Below, one piece after another: positions 15,556-21,971 of a stretch of 21,971 bases of DNA. The position numbers and the translations under genes are program-made. Location: positions 1 to 21,971 of the forward strand of contig JAZUFW010000080.1 of the NCBI GenBank assembly GCA_045640905.1, given 5' to 3'. This DNA is from JAILLW01 sp045640905 (GTDB taxonomy: Bacteria; Bacillota; Clostridia; Lachnospirales; Lachnospiraceae). The notes beneath the pieces were generated by a model. That model was not told the DNA's origin and did not search any database. It worked only from the letters and a program-made list of their open reading frames with translations. How positions within the stretch are numbered: the first letter of the stretch is position 1; every line of letters begins with the position of its first letter.

Positions 15556-15698
15556 TGGGCTAATCTTTGCTTGTGGGGTTCTCTCTTTGCTTGCCGTGGG
15601 CTAATCTTTGCTTGACGGGGGTTATCATTGCCTCCCGTGGGTTAATCGTTGCTTGTGGGTTTCTCTCTTTGCTTGCTGTGGGTTAATCTTTGCCCGCC
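15556..15698 (+). repeat. 41-bp tandem repeat, 3.5 copies
   Basis: Units at 15556-15596, 15597-15637 and 15638-15678 plus a half unit at 15679-15698. Each opens TGGGYTAATCKTTGC and has a related second half ending TTGCTTGCCG or similar, so the unit itself looks like a diverged doubling of about 20 bp. Copies 1 and 3 are most alike; copy 2 has diverged in its second half. It lies just after the membrane protein gene, has no coding potential and no known family match that I recognise. Confidence 0.88.
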
Positions 15699-15953
15699 AC
15701 GGCGCTTATGCATTGGACGGCACGAAACTGGCTTGAATTGACGTATTGTCGGCATGTTCAGCAGCGTTTTTCTTGTAAATCACTATTCTGATATTTCATT
15801 TTTCCCCTTTCTTCTCAATTGATGAAAGCAGTTTAATCGATTAAACACCATTCCGGTGTGTGAAATTCCAATCTTTATTTTGATTTTTTATGCGTTTTGG
15901 GCGTATTTTCTTTTGATTTTGATATGATTTCTGCTGTTGGACATATATAAACT
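15699..15953. other. Geneless AT-rich stretch with a 16-bp perfect palindrome
   Basis: No gene found. It contains the perfect palindrome GTTTAATCGATTAAAC (15831-15846), directly followed by a small inverted repeat ACACC-N5-GGTGT (15845-15859), and becomes very T-rich before the 63-bp array. The palindrome could be an operator; no regulator can be named. Confidence 0.5.
15919..15951 (+). promoter_or_regulatory. Weak candidate promoter in front of the 63-bp array
   Basis: TTGATA (15919-15924), 19 nt, TATATA (15944-15949). Initiation would fall near 15957, right at the first repeat unit, so the transcript would begin with the hairpin array and lack the ATG at 15954. Spacing is suboptimal. Confidence 0.3.
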
Positions 15954-16571
15954 ATGAAAGGCCCAGGAGAGAGTGAAAAAAGTAAGGCTCCTGGGCCCCA
16001 CGGAGCGAGAGAAGAAGTTAGGGGCCCAGGAGAGAGTGAGATAAGTAAGGCTCCTGGGCCCCGCGGAGCAAGAAAAGAGGGCGGGGGCCCAGGAGAAAGC
16101 AAAATGAGTAAGGCTCCTAGGCCCCGAGGAGCGAGAAAAGAAGGCAGGGGCCCAGGAGAGAGCAAAAAGAGTAAGGCACCTGGGCCCCACGGAGCAAGAA
16201 AAGAGGGCGGGGGCCCAGGAGAAAGCAAAATGAGTAAGGCTCCTGGGCCCCGAGGAGCGAGAAAAGAGGGCAGGGGCCCAGGAGAAAGCAAAATGGGTAA
16301 GGCTCCTGGGCCCCGTGGAGCGAGAAAAGAGGGCAGGGGCCCAGGAGAAAGCAAAATGAGTAAGGCTCCTGGGCCCCGAGGAGCGAGAAAAGAAGTTAGG
16401 GGCCCAGGAGAGAGCAAAAAGAGTAAGGCTCCTGGGCCCCGGGGAACGAGAAAAGAGGGCGGGGGCCCAGGAGGAAGCAAAATAAGTAAGACTCCTGGGC
16501 CCCACGGAGCGAGAGAAGAAGTTAGGGGCCCAGGAGAGAGCAAAATGAGTAAGGCTCCTGGGCCCGGCTAA
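15954..16571 (+). CDS. Possible repetitive ORF coincident with array 1 (coding status open)
   Basis: ATG 15954 lies 7 nt before the first 63-bp unit and the in-frame TAA (16569-16571) comes right after the last unit, giving 205 aa of a 21-residue repeat (GPGESKMSKAPGPRGARKEG type), very charged and rich in Gly, Pro, Lys. For coding: the ORF fits the array tightly, and among variable columns a mild excess falls in third positions by eye, including all four CGN Arg codons at one site. Against: no ribosome binding site, open frames also on the opposite strand, and the hairpin design. Array 2 keeps the same frame open but has no start codon. It may be non-coding. Confidence 0.25.
   Translation: MKGPGESEKSKAPGPHGAREEVRGPGESEISKAPGPRGARKEGGGPGESKMSKAPRPRGARKEGRGPGESKKSKAPGPHGARKEGGGPGESKMSKAPGPRGARKEGRGPGESKMGKAPGPRGARKEGRGPGESKMSKAPGPRGARKEVRGPGESKKSKAPGPRGTRKEGGGPGGSKISKTPGPHGAREEVRGPGESKMSKAPGPG
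15961..16565 (+). repeat. 63-bp tandem repeat array 1: ten hairpin-forming units
   Basis: Units begin (at GCCCAGG) at 15961, 16024, 16087, 16150, 16213, 16276, 16339, 16402, 16465 and 16528: the period is exactly 63 bp every time. Each unit holds GGGGCCCAGGAG, an 18-nt loop rich in A ending AGTAAGG, then CTCCTGGGCCCC, a 12-bp inverted repeat, and a purine-rich linker (CGGAGCGAGARAAGA type). Some arms carry uncompensated changes (unit 3 CTCCTAGG, unit 4 CACCTGGG). Variation is concentrated in the loop and linker. GC content is far above the flanks. The same unit recurs at 17584-17880. Confidence 0.96.
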
Positions 16572-16604
16572 TAACAAAGAACATATTTTGAAAAGGAGTA
16601 AAAA

Positions 16605-17432
16605 TTGCAAAAGATTAGTATTAAACCTACAAGATTGTACGATGAAGCGGAAGAAAGACTGCTTGAATTGAAATTGTTACATGAGAGTATCGAAGAAAAA
16701 TTGAAAAACAAACCAAATGGCAAAATCGTGATAAAGAAACACAAAAACTCAGTGCAGTTTTATTTGCGAAAGGTACCGGGGGAAAGACTGGGAACATATA
16801 TTTCCAAAAAGAACCAGATGATGATAACGCAGTATCTGGAGAAACAATATTATGAAAAGTCATTGTTGGAGTTGGACAAGGAAATAGCAATTTTAGAATC
16901 TGTTGTTAATGAGGTTAATGAGGCCCAACCTTGTCTCTACAGTGTTTTCGAGGCCTATCATCCGGATGCCAGAAGATTCATTACACCGATTGCATGCTCC
17001 GATGAAACTTATGTAAATATGTGGATTTCGCGACCTTATGAAAAGAAACCTATAGGCGATGCTGCTTTGGACAGATATACCGATAAAGGAGAGCATGTCA
17101 GATCGAAATCTGAGGAAAATATTGCGAATGCCCTGTATAAGGCAGGAATTCCGTACAAGTATGAATGCCCGTTAAAACTAAAAAGTGGGGCAATTATTCA
17201 TCCGGATTTTACTATTCTTGATGTCAAAAATCGAAAAGAAGTTTACTGGGAACACCGAGGAATGATGGATGATCGTGAATATGCCAAGGACTCGGTAAGG
17301 CGAATAAAAGAAATGAATGCCAACGGAATATACTTGGGTGACAGACTGATTATTACCGAAGAAACCTCCAACCAACAACTGGGAACGAATGAAATTAAAT
17401 CGATAATTAATCATTACTTTGGGAGCAACTGA
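16605..17432 (+). CDS. PD-(D/E)XK nuclease-like protein located between the repeat arrays
   Basis: A 275-aa protein. The N-terminal half has helical, Glu/Lys-rich segments (about 12-36 and 80-105, coiled-coil-like) around a basic beta-like stretch (KIVIKKHKNSVQFYLRKVPG, 40-59). The C-terminal half resembles a PD-(D/E)XK nuclease fold: RSKSEENIANALYKAGI (166-182; Glu170/171 in the first helix), HPDF (199-202; the acidic PD-type residue), then VYWEHRGMMDDREYAKDS (213-230), where EHRG stands in for ExK, as in several divergent members. No restriction or helicase partner is nearby. TTG 16605 is chosen because AAAGGAG (16592-16597) lies 7 nt upstream. It sits 34 nt after array 1 and 15 nt before a long inverted repeat. 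Nuclease activity is inferred. Confidence 0.65.
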   Translation: MQKISIKPTRLYDEAEERLLELKLLHESIEEKLKNKPNGKIVIKKHKNSVQFYLRKVPGERLGTYISKKNQMMITQYLEKQYYEKSLLELDKEIAILESVVNEVNEAQPCLYSVFEAYHPDARRFITPIACSDETYVNMWISRPYEKKPIGDAALDRYTDKGEHVRSKSEENIANALYKAGIPYKYECPLKLKSGAIIHPDFTILDVKNRKEVYWEHRGMMDDREYAKDSVRRIKEMNANGIYLGDRLIITEETSNQQLGTNEIKSIINHYFGSN

Positions 17433-17446
17433 GAAAATCGTTACTT

Positions 17447-17569
17447 CCCCTGCTTGATTACAATTGAATCATGGACGGTTGCCCGGTCAATGGCGAGCCG
17501 CACTATGTGCGGTGCGAAGCACCATTGACAGGGCAATCCGACACATGATTAATATCAGCCAAGCAGGGG
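17447..17569. repeat. Long imperfect inverted repeat (about 120 bp), structured element
   Basis: Four nested stems with mismatched gaps: CCCCTGCTTG (17447-17456) with CAAGCAGGGG (17560-17569); AATCATG (17467-17473) with CATGATT (17544-17550); GGTTGCCC (17477-17484) with GGGCAATC (17531-17538, one G-T); GTCAATGG (17486-17493) with CCATTGAC (17522-17529). A terminal hairpin CCGCAC-TAT-GTGCGG (17498-17512) caps it, with an alternative GTGC-GAA-GCAC (17512-17522). No T run follows, so it is not a simple terminator. It could be a folded RNA, a MITE-like element or an end of an inserted unit. Its right end joins the linker of the first unit of array 2 without a gap. Confidence 0.8.
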
Positions 17570-17583
17570 AGAAGAAGTCAGGG

Positions 17584-17880
17584 GCCCAGGTGAGAGTGAA
17601 ATAAGTAAGGCTCCTGGGCCCCGCGGAGCAAGAGAAGAAGGTAGGGGCCCAGGAGAGAGTGAAAAAAGTAAGGCTCCTGGGCCCCGCGGAGCAAGAAAAG
17701 AAGACAGGGGCCCAGGAGAGAGTGAAAAAAGTAAGACTCCTGGGCCCCGAGGAGCAAGAGAAGAAGTTAGGGGCCCAGGAGAAAGCAAAATGGGTAAGTC
17801 TCCTGGGCCCCGGGGAGCGAGAGAAGAGGGCGGGGGCCCAGGAGAGAGTGAAATAAGTAAGGCTCCTGGGCCCCGTGGGA
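17584..17880 (+). repeat. 63-bp tandem repeat array 2: five hairpin-forming units
   Basis: Units start at 17584, 17647, 17710, 17773 and 17836, same 63-bp period, same orientation and same unit as array 1. A partial linker (AGAAGAAGTCA, 17570-17580) precedes the first unit, as if the array had once continued leftwards. The first unit has GGTGAG instead of GGAGAG in its left arm. The array frays after 17880 (GGACAAGAAGAAAAGCC). The remaining 17881-18006 shows no gene or repeat apart from a lone GGTACC also found in the terminator. Confidence 0.95.
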
Positions 17881-18006
17881 CAAGAAGAAAAGCCCTGCGG
17901 AACAGGCAAAGCTAGACAGTGGAAATATCAAGGTACCGAGATGAATTTTGATTCAAAAAGGTAAATCCTGACTTCTGCAATTTTGCTATTTTCTAAAACT
18001 GTATTG

Positions 18007-18043
18007 AAGGTACCAAAAAACATTGTTTTTTGGTACCTTTTTT
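18007..18043 (+). terminator. rho-independent terminator closing the repeat/nuclease region
   Basis: AAGGTACCAAAAAA (18007-18020) pairs perfectly with TTTTTTGGTACCTT (18026-18039) around CATTG, followed by T residues to 18043. It would end any transcript running through the nuclease-like gene, the long inverted repeat and array 2, and insulates the prepilin gene. The A-run makes it look bidirectional, but no gene converges from the right. Confidence 0.9.
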
Positions 18044-18052
18044 GAACTTATT

Positions 18053-18085
18053 TTGTTGCGCCGACTATACAGTCAGTGGTATACT
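18053..18085 (+). promoter_or_regulatory. Candidate promoter of the prepilin/pilB/pilC unit
   Basis: TTGCGC (18056-18061), 18 nt, TATACT (18080-18085). The TTGTTGCGC at 18053-18061 is the same 9-mer found in the -35 area upstream of the HD-GYP-like/pilT unit (5657-5665). The untranslated leader would be about 45 nt. Confidence 0.55.
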
Positions 18086-18138
18086 ATACAATGTATGGGG
18101 ATTGGGGATTTTATGTCCTCGACCAACGGAGGTTTTTG

Positions 18139-19575
18139 ATGTTTTATCGTATGAAAAGCCCTAAAAATCAGCATTTGGGCTTTAGCTTGATAGAATTGAT
18201 TATTGTTATTGCCATCATGGGAGTTCTGATTGGACTTCTGGCGCCTTCGTTTGCCAAGCAGGCAGAAAACAACAGAAAGAAAGTCTGCAGAGAAAACAGA
18301 CTGGCTATCCTGACCACCTACCAAAGATGTGTGTATGATACCAGTACATCAATCGGACTTAACGATACGGATTTAAAGAAATTTACGGAAGAAACCAATT
18401 GTCCCAATTACGTCAAGCATGAATTGTCGACTTATTGGGAGTGCCCCATAGCTGAAAGAAATGGCGTTGGAAGTACTAATTACAGCTGCGCCGATTCGGG
18501 CGTGGATGAAAATACTAATACGGCGTGGATTCATTGTCCGGATTGCGGAGATGATGTCTCAATCGATATGATTGAATTCAGTGCCACGGCAGGAACAGCA
18601 CCTTCCGAAGATAAGTATAGAGTTTCGTTCAATTTAGGCGGCCACGGAACGCCTCCCGCACCGTTAACGCAGGAACTGGAGGACGGAGATACCGTCACGA
18701 GACCCGCCGATCCCACGGATCCCGAATATACTTTTGAATGTTGGAAGCTGGGACCGGATATATATGATTTTGCCCAACCGGTTCACAATTCCTTTACGCT
18801 GACGGCTCAATGGAAACCAGCAGGTAAGCATGAAGTTACATTTGATTTGGGCGGTCACGGAACGAGTCCGGTTCCGGATAAACAGGAAATTGATGACGGA
18901 GACACCGTAACTCAGCCGGCAGACCCGGAGGACTTATCGGGCGGAGGCATTGTATATACTTTTGACTACTGGGCCAAGGATGGATCAAAATACAATTTCG
19001 CTTCGGAGGTTCATTCGGACTTTACGCTGGTAGCGCAATGGAAAGCATATGACCCCAACGAACATTGGCCTTATGCAGATGACTGGACATGGTGGCAAAG
19101 AACAGCGGACGGACAGTATTTGCATTCAAACAAGGTTGACCTGAGTAAATCCACTTTGACGGGAACAGCAAATAACATGACGTTGTATATGAAGTATCCT
19201 TCGGGTATTTTCACTTCGAGAAATGGGGCTAAATTCGTTTGGATTGATCAGCAGCCGATTAAGCTGACCGACTCATATGACCCTGAAACATTCTCTGCCA
19301 TGCATCCTCAATGGCTGCTGCAGATAACAGGACACTACGTTGAGGTTGATATGACCGGCAGTGGCAATAACGACTGGTTCATGATTCCTGCGACTGTTTC
19401 AATCGGTGACGTAGTCAGATACAAAGTTGCCGAGAACGTTTATTACGAGTATGTGTACTTCCATACGAATGTCGGCGGAGCCGAAGGAGCTACAAAAGCT
19501 CAGGTAATTCAGAATAAAAAGCTCGGAAATCTGTATCCTGTTAATCCGGGAGCGGTAAGCGAGCCTTCAAAATAG
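18139..19575 (+). CDS. Type IV prepilin-like protein with two InlB-type B-repeats
   Basis: A 478-aa modular surface protein. The class III leader MFYRMKSPKNQHLG ends at Gly14; mature Phe15 and Glu19 (+5) and the hydrophobic helix FSLIELIIVIAIMGVLIGLL (15-34) are hallmarks of prepilin peptidase substrates. A Cys-rich pilin-like part follows (Cys50, 64, 88, 102, 117, 133, 136). Then come two Listeria-Bacteroides (Flg_new/InlB B) repeats: YRVSFNLGGHGT...SFTLTAQWKP (160-227) and HEVTFDLGGHGT...DFTLVAQWKA (231-303). A Trp/Tyr-rich C-terminal domain (about 304-478) is unfamiliar. Start ATG 18139 is set by GGAGG (18128-18132); earlier in-frame codons would spoil the leader. Much larger than a normal major pilin, so a minor or tip pilin with adhesive role is likely (inference). 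pilB and pilC follow. Confidence 0.88.
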   Translation: MFYRMKSPKNQHLGFSLIELIIVIAIMGVLIGLLAPSFAKQAENNRKKVCRENRLAILTTYQRCVYDTSTSIGLNDTDLKKFTEETNCPNYVKHELSTYWECPIAERNGVGSTNYSCADSGVDENTNTAWIHCPDCGDDVSIDMIEFSATAGTAPSEDKYRVSFNLGGHGTPPAPLTQELEDGDTVTRPADPTDPEYTFECWKLGPDIYDFAQPVHNSFTLTAQWKPAGKHEVTFDLGGHGTSPVPDKQEIDDGDTVTQPADPEDLSGGGIVYTFDYWAKDGSKYNFASEVHSDFTLVAQWKAYDPNEHWPYADDWTWWQRTADGQYLHSNKVDLSKSTLTGTANNMTLYMKYPSGIFTSRNGAKFVWIDQQPIKLTDSYDPETFSAMHPQWLLQITGHYVEVDMTGSGNNDWFMIPATVSIGDVVRYKVAENVYYEYVYFHTNVGGAEGATKAQVIQNKKLGNLYPVNPGAVSEPSK

Positions 19576-19700
19576 AATGCACTTCGAAAAATGTGACGAC
19601 TGAAGTGTTGTGACAAGAAGTAAAGCGGTAAGATACGGGGAAAATAAAAGTAATCGGGTAAGCAAAATGTAGTAAAAAATAAATCTTTGGGACGGGGGCT

Positions 19701-21395
19701 ATGGAGTTAAAGCGTAAAAAGAGACTGGGAGATATCCTGGTTGATGAGAAGGTTATTACAGAAGAGCAGTTATATGATGCACTGGCCAAGCAAAAGGAAA
19801 CAGGGCATAAGCTGGGATTAACATTGGTTGAAATCGGTATGACTACCGAAGAAGCCATTGCTTCGGCTTTGTCATCACAGCTTGGTTATGAGATGGTCAA
19901 TCCCATGGATGTGGAATTAGACCCGATGATTAAGGATTTGGTTTCGGAAAAAATCATCAAGAAATACAGTGTATTTCCGTTTGAGATTCCGGCTGATTCA
20001 CCGAATACCATCAGGGTAGCAATGGCAGATCCCATGGATATGGCCGCGATGGATGATATTTCAATCATCACCAATATGATGGTTGAACCTGTAGTAGCTA
20101 CACCCAGATCATTGGCACTGGCCATTGACAAGCATTACGGACAGGATGAATTAAATACTCAGCTCGATGAGTATACCAAGGATAAAGAAAAACTCGACAC
20201 CGACGAAACCGAAGATATGTACAGCGAGGATGTTAATAACTCGCCTATCGTACAGCTGGTTAAGTCAATGATTGACACAGCAGTCAGACAACGAGCTTCG
20301 GATATTCATATTGAACCGATGGAGCGCCAGGTTCGTATAAGATATCGTATCGACGGTACATTGTATGAGCGATATACCTACAGCAACAAGATTCTGCCCG
20401 CTCTCGTAGCACGTATAAAGATTATCGGCGGTATGGATATAGCCGAAAAGCGTAAGCCTCAGGACGGTCGTATCACACAGGTAGTAGACAGAATGGAATA
20501 CGATATTCGTGTATCTATTCTTCCTACGGTATACGGCGAAAAAATCGTTATGCGTCTTACATCAAAGACTGCATTGACGAGAGAAAAGAAAGACCTGGGA
20601 TTAAATCCCGAAGAATTAAAGGTATTTGACCATATTCTTTCGAATCCTCACGGAATATTGCTGGTTACCGGACCTACAGGTTCAGGTAAATCAACGACAT
20701 TGTATACGGCATTATCGGAATTAAACAGTTCCGAAGTTAATATTATTACGGTCGAAGACCCTGTCGAAGCAAACATCGACGGAATCAATCAGGTTCAGAC
20801 CAATAACAAGGCTAACCTGACATTCGCATCGGCTCTTCGATCTATCCTGCGTCAGGACCCTGATATCATCATGATCGGTGAAATTCGTGATACCGAGACT
20901 GCATCTATAGCGGTTCAGGCATCAATCACGGGACACTTGGTAGTTTCAACACTGCATACCAACTCTGCAGCATCTACCATCACCAGACTGGAGGATATGG
21001 GAATCGAACCGTATTTAATCGCAGATTCAACGGTTGGAATTATTGCGCAGCGTCTGGTCAGAAGACTCTGCCCGCAGTGCAAAGAAGAATACATCCCCGG
21101 AGAGGAAGAAGCAGAAATATTAAATGTTGATCCTGTTTCACCGCCTAAAATCTTTAGATCAAAGGGATGTAAGTACTGCGACAACACAGGATACAAAGGA
21201 CGTATCGGTGTGTACGAGATAATGGAATTGACGCATGATCTTAAAAACGTAATAGCGCGCGGCGGTAATGCGGATGATATTAAGAATCAGGCGCTCAAAG
21301 AAGGAATGAATACGCTGAGAATGTCGGCAACCAGATACGTATTGGATGGAATAACATCTGTTACCGAAATGAAAAAGGTAAGCTTTGATACGTAA
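19701..21395 (+). CDS. pilB: Type IV pilus extension ATPase PilB
   Basis: GspE/PilB-family hexameric ATPase (564 aa) that drives pilin assembly at the inner face of the membrane. The N-terminal MshEN/T2SSE_N domain (KRLGDILVDEKVITEEQL, 7-24, to about 150) is a type known to bind c-di-GMP in some relatives. It is followed by the N2 domain (RASDIHIEP, 198-206), Walker A GPTGSGKST (324-332), Asp box EDPVEANI, Walker B RQDPDIIMIGEIRD, His box TGHLVVSTLHT, and a zinc-binding tetracysteine (RRLCPQC ... CKYC) missing from PilT. The ATG follows GGGGG by about 7 nt. The 125-bp gap after the prepilin gene shows no terminator, so all three genes may share a transcript. Confidence 0.96.
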   Translation: MELKRKKRLGDILVDEKVITEEQLYDALAKQKETGHKLGLTLVEIGMTTEEAIASALSSQLGYEMVNPMDVELDPMIKDLVSEKIIKKYSVFPFEIPADSPNTIRVAMADPMDMAAMDDISIITNMMVEPVVATPRSLALAIDKHYGQDELNTQLDEYTKDKEKLDTDETEDMYSEDVNNSPIVQLVKSMIDTAVRQRASDIHIEPMERQVRIRYRIDGTLYERYTYSNKILPALVARIKIIGGMDIAEKRKPQDGRITQVVDRMEYDIRVSILPTVYGEKIVMRLTSKTALTREKKDLGLNPEELKVFDHILSNPHGILLVTGPTGSGKSTTLYTALSELNSSEVNIITVEDPVEANIDGINQVQTNNKANLTFASALRSILRQDPDIIMIGEIRDTETASIAVQASITGHLVVSTLHTNSAASTITRLEDMGIEPYLIADSTVGIIAQRLVRRLCPQCKEEYIPGEEEAEILNVDPVSPPKIFRSKGCKYCDNTGYKGRIGVYEIMELTHDLKNVIARGGNADDIKNQALKEGMNTLRMSATRYVLDGITSVTEMKKVSFDT

Positions 21396-21436
21396 GGTTC
21401 GACTTGAACTTTCGATACATAAGTTTCGAAACATAT

Positions 21437-21457
21437 ATTTTGATGCGAAATCAAAAT
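21437..21457 (+). other. Hairpin in the pilB-pilC gap
   Basis: ATTTTGAT (21437-21444) pairs perfectly with ATCAAAAT (21450-21457) around GCGAA; a 10-bp palindrome GTTTCGAAAC (21423-21432) lies just before. There is no T run. It may tune pilB versus pilC mRNA level by RNA processing, or mean nothing. Confidence 0.35.
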
Positions 21458-21501
21458 CGTGATAATTTCCGCGGGGCGGATCAGATAAAAGGAGAAGGAA
21501 A

Positions 21502-21971
21502 ATGGCGGATTTTGCGTATTTGGCCATAGATAAAACGGGTAAGACAGTTAAGGGCTCGACACAGGGTGAAAATCAGGAACTGGCAGTCAGAGCACTTAAA
21601 AACCAGGGATTAATCGTAACAGAGATTAAGGAACAAAATGCCTTAACAAAGGATATTTCATTTGAAATCAACTCAAAGCCGAAGCCGAGAGACTTGGCGG
21701 TATTTTGCAGACAGTTCGTTGCAATGTCGCGTGCCGGCGTATCGATTCTGGAGTGCCTCTCACTTTTGCGAGATCAGACAGAACAAAAGATGTTAAAGAA
21801 GGCAATAAGAGAAGTACAGGCAGAGGTTGAAAAGGGGGAAACACTCGCTAACGGCCTTTCGGAGCATCCGAAGGTATTTTCGGAACTAATGTGCACCACG
21901 ATTAATGCAGGTGAACAGTCCGGTTCTTTGGAAGTATCGCTTGAGAGAATGGCAGAGCAGTATGAAAAGTC
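21502..21971 (+). CDS. pilC: Type IV pilus inner-membrane platform protein PilC (5' part, cut by window end)
   Basis: The first 156 codons of a GspF/PilC-family protein, the membrane platform that couples PilB and PilT to the growing pilus. The start MADFAYLAIDKTGKTVKGSTQ and the KPRDLAVFCRQFVAMSRAGVSILECLSLL segment (first T2SSF domain), then GETLANGLSEHPKVFSELMCTTINAGEQSGSLEVSLERMAEQYEK, are characteristic. The ATG at 21502 follows AAAGGAGAAGG. The frame stays open to the last base, so the gene continues outside the window (family length about 400 aa). It is in the same orientation as pilB, 106 bp downstream. Confidence 0.95.
   Translation, partial: MADFAYLAIDKTGKTVKGSTQGENQELAVRALKNQGLIVTEIKEQNALTKDISFEINSKPKPRDLAVFCRQFVAMSRAGVSILECLSLLRDQTEQKMLKKAIREVQAEVEKGETLANGLSEHPKVFSELMCTTINAGEQSGSLEVSLERMAEQYEK

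Noticed and set aside
15875..16610. Two minus-strand ORFs of 222 and 240 codons over array 1
   Set aside because: They are by-products of a stop-free 63-bp repeat, low in complexity, without ribosome binding sites, and oppose the flanking genes.
17447..17569. Integron attC site
   Set aside because: The end boxes do not match RYYYAAC and GTTRRRY, and there is no integrase gene.
17659..17856. Plus-strand 65-codon ORF in array 2
   Set aside because: It lies in a different frame from the array 1 ORF, has no ribosome binding site and arises from repeat periodicity.
15961..17880. CRISPR array (63-bp units)
   Set aside because: The whole unit repeats, including loop and linker; there are no unique spacers and no cas genes.
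18076..18138. Upstream start (GTG 18076) for the prepilin
   Set aside because: It overlaps the -10 region and would add 21 residues to the leader; ATG 18139 has GGAGG at the right distance and gives a canonical leader.

Overview
The window reads as a low-to-mid-GC member of the Firmicutes, most likely Clostridia and probably Lachnospiraceae-like. The grounds are strong GGAGG ribosome binding sites, some TTG starts, an rpsT-lepA-hemW block, a YozG-type regulator paired with a DUF2975 protein, and type IV pilus genes of the Gram-positive kind. The taxonomy is inference. All clear genes lie on the + strand.

Bases 1-175 are not genomic. A 91-base segment (1-91) is repeated exactly at 176-266, and the 84 bases between them (92-175) match the BGI/MGI DNBSEQ library adapter: a 32-base arm, a 10-base index and a 42-base arm. 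Real sequence starts at 176, so the apparent partial second copy of rnpB is a library/assembly artefact.

Housekeeping block (176-5636): rnpB (RNase P RNA), with a terminator-like hairpin inside the start of the next gene, a trypsin-like lipoprotein; a DUF2975 membrane protein plus a small HTH regulator behind a promoter flanked by matching inverted repeats; then rpsT, lepA and hemW.

Pilus/competence block 1 (5740-14656): an HD-GYP-like protein that has lost its catalytic residues, pilT (retraction ATPase), a heterodimeric ABC exporter pair, an array of six 12-bp direct repeats, then comM and dprA (processing of incoming DNA). A six-helix membrane protein of unknown function follows (14825-15511).

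Repeat-rich block (15512-18050): a 41-bp tandem repeat (3.5 copies), then ten exact 63-bp-period units, each able to form a 12-bp GC-rich hairpin, then a gene with PD-(D/E)XK-nuclease-like motifs, a ~120-bp long imperfect inverted repeat, five more of the same 63-bp units, and a strong terminator. This is the least explained part of the window.

Pilus block 2 (18139-end): a prepilin-like protein fused to two InlB-type B-repeats, pilB (extension ATPase) and the 5' part of pilC (platform protein), cut by the window end. Together with pilT, comM and dprA the content suggests a type IV pilus that may serve DNA uptake, adhesion or twitching.
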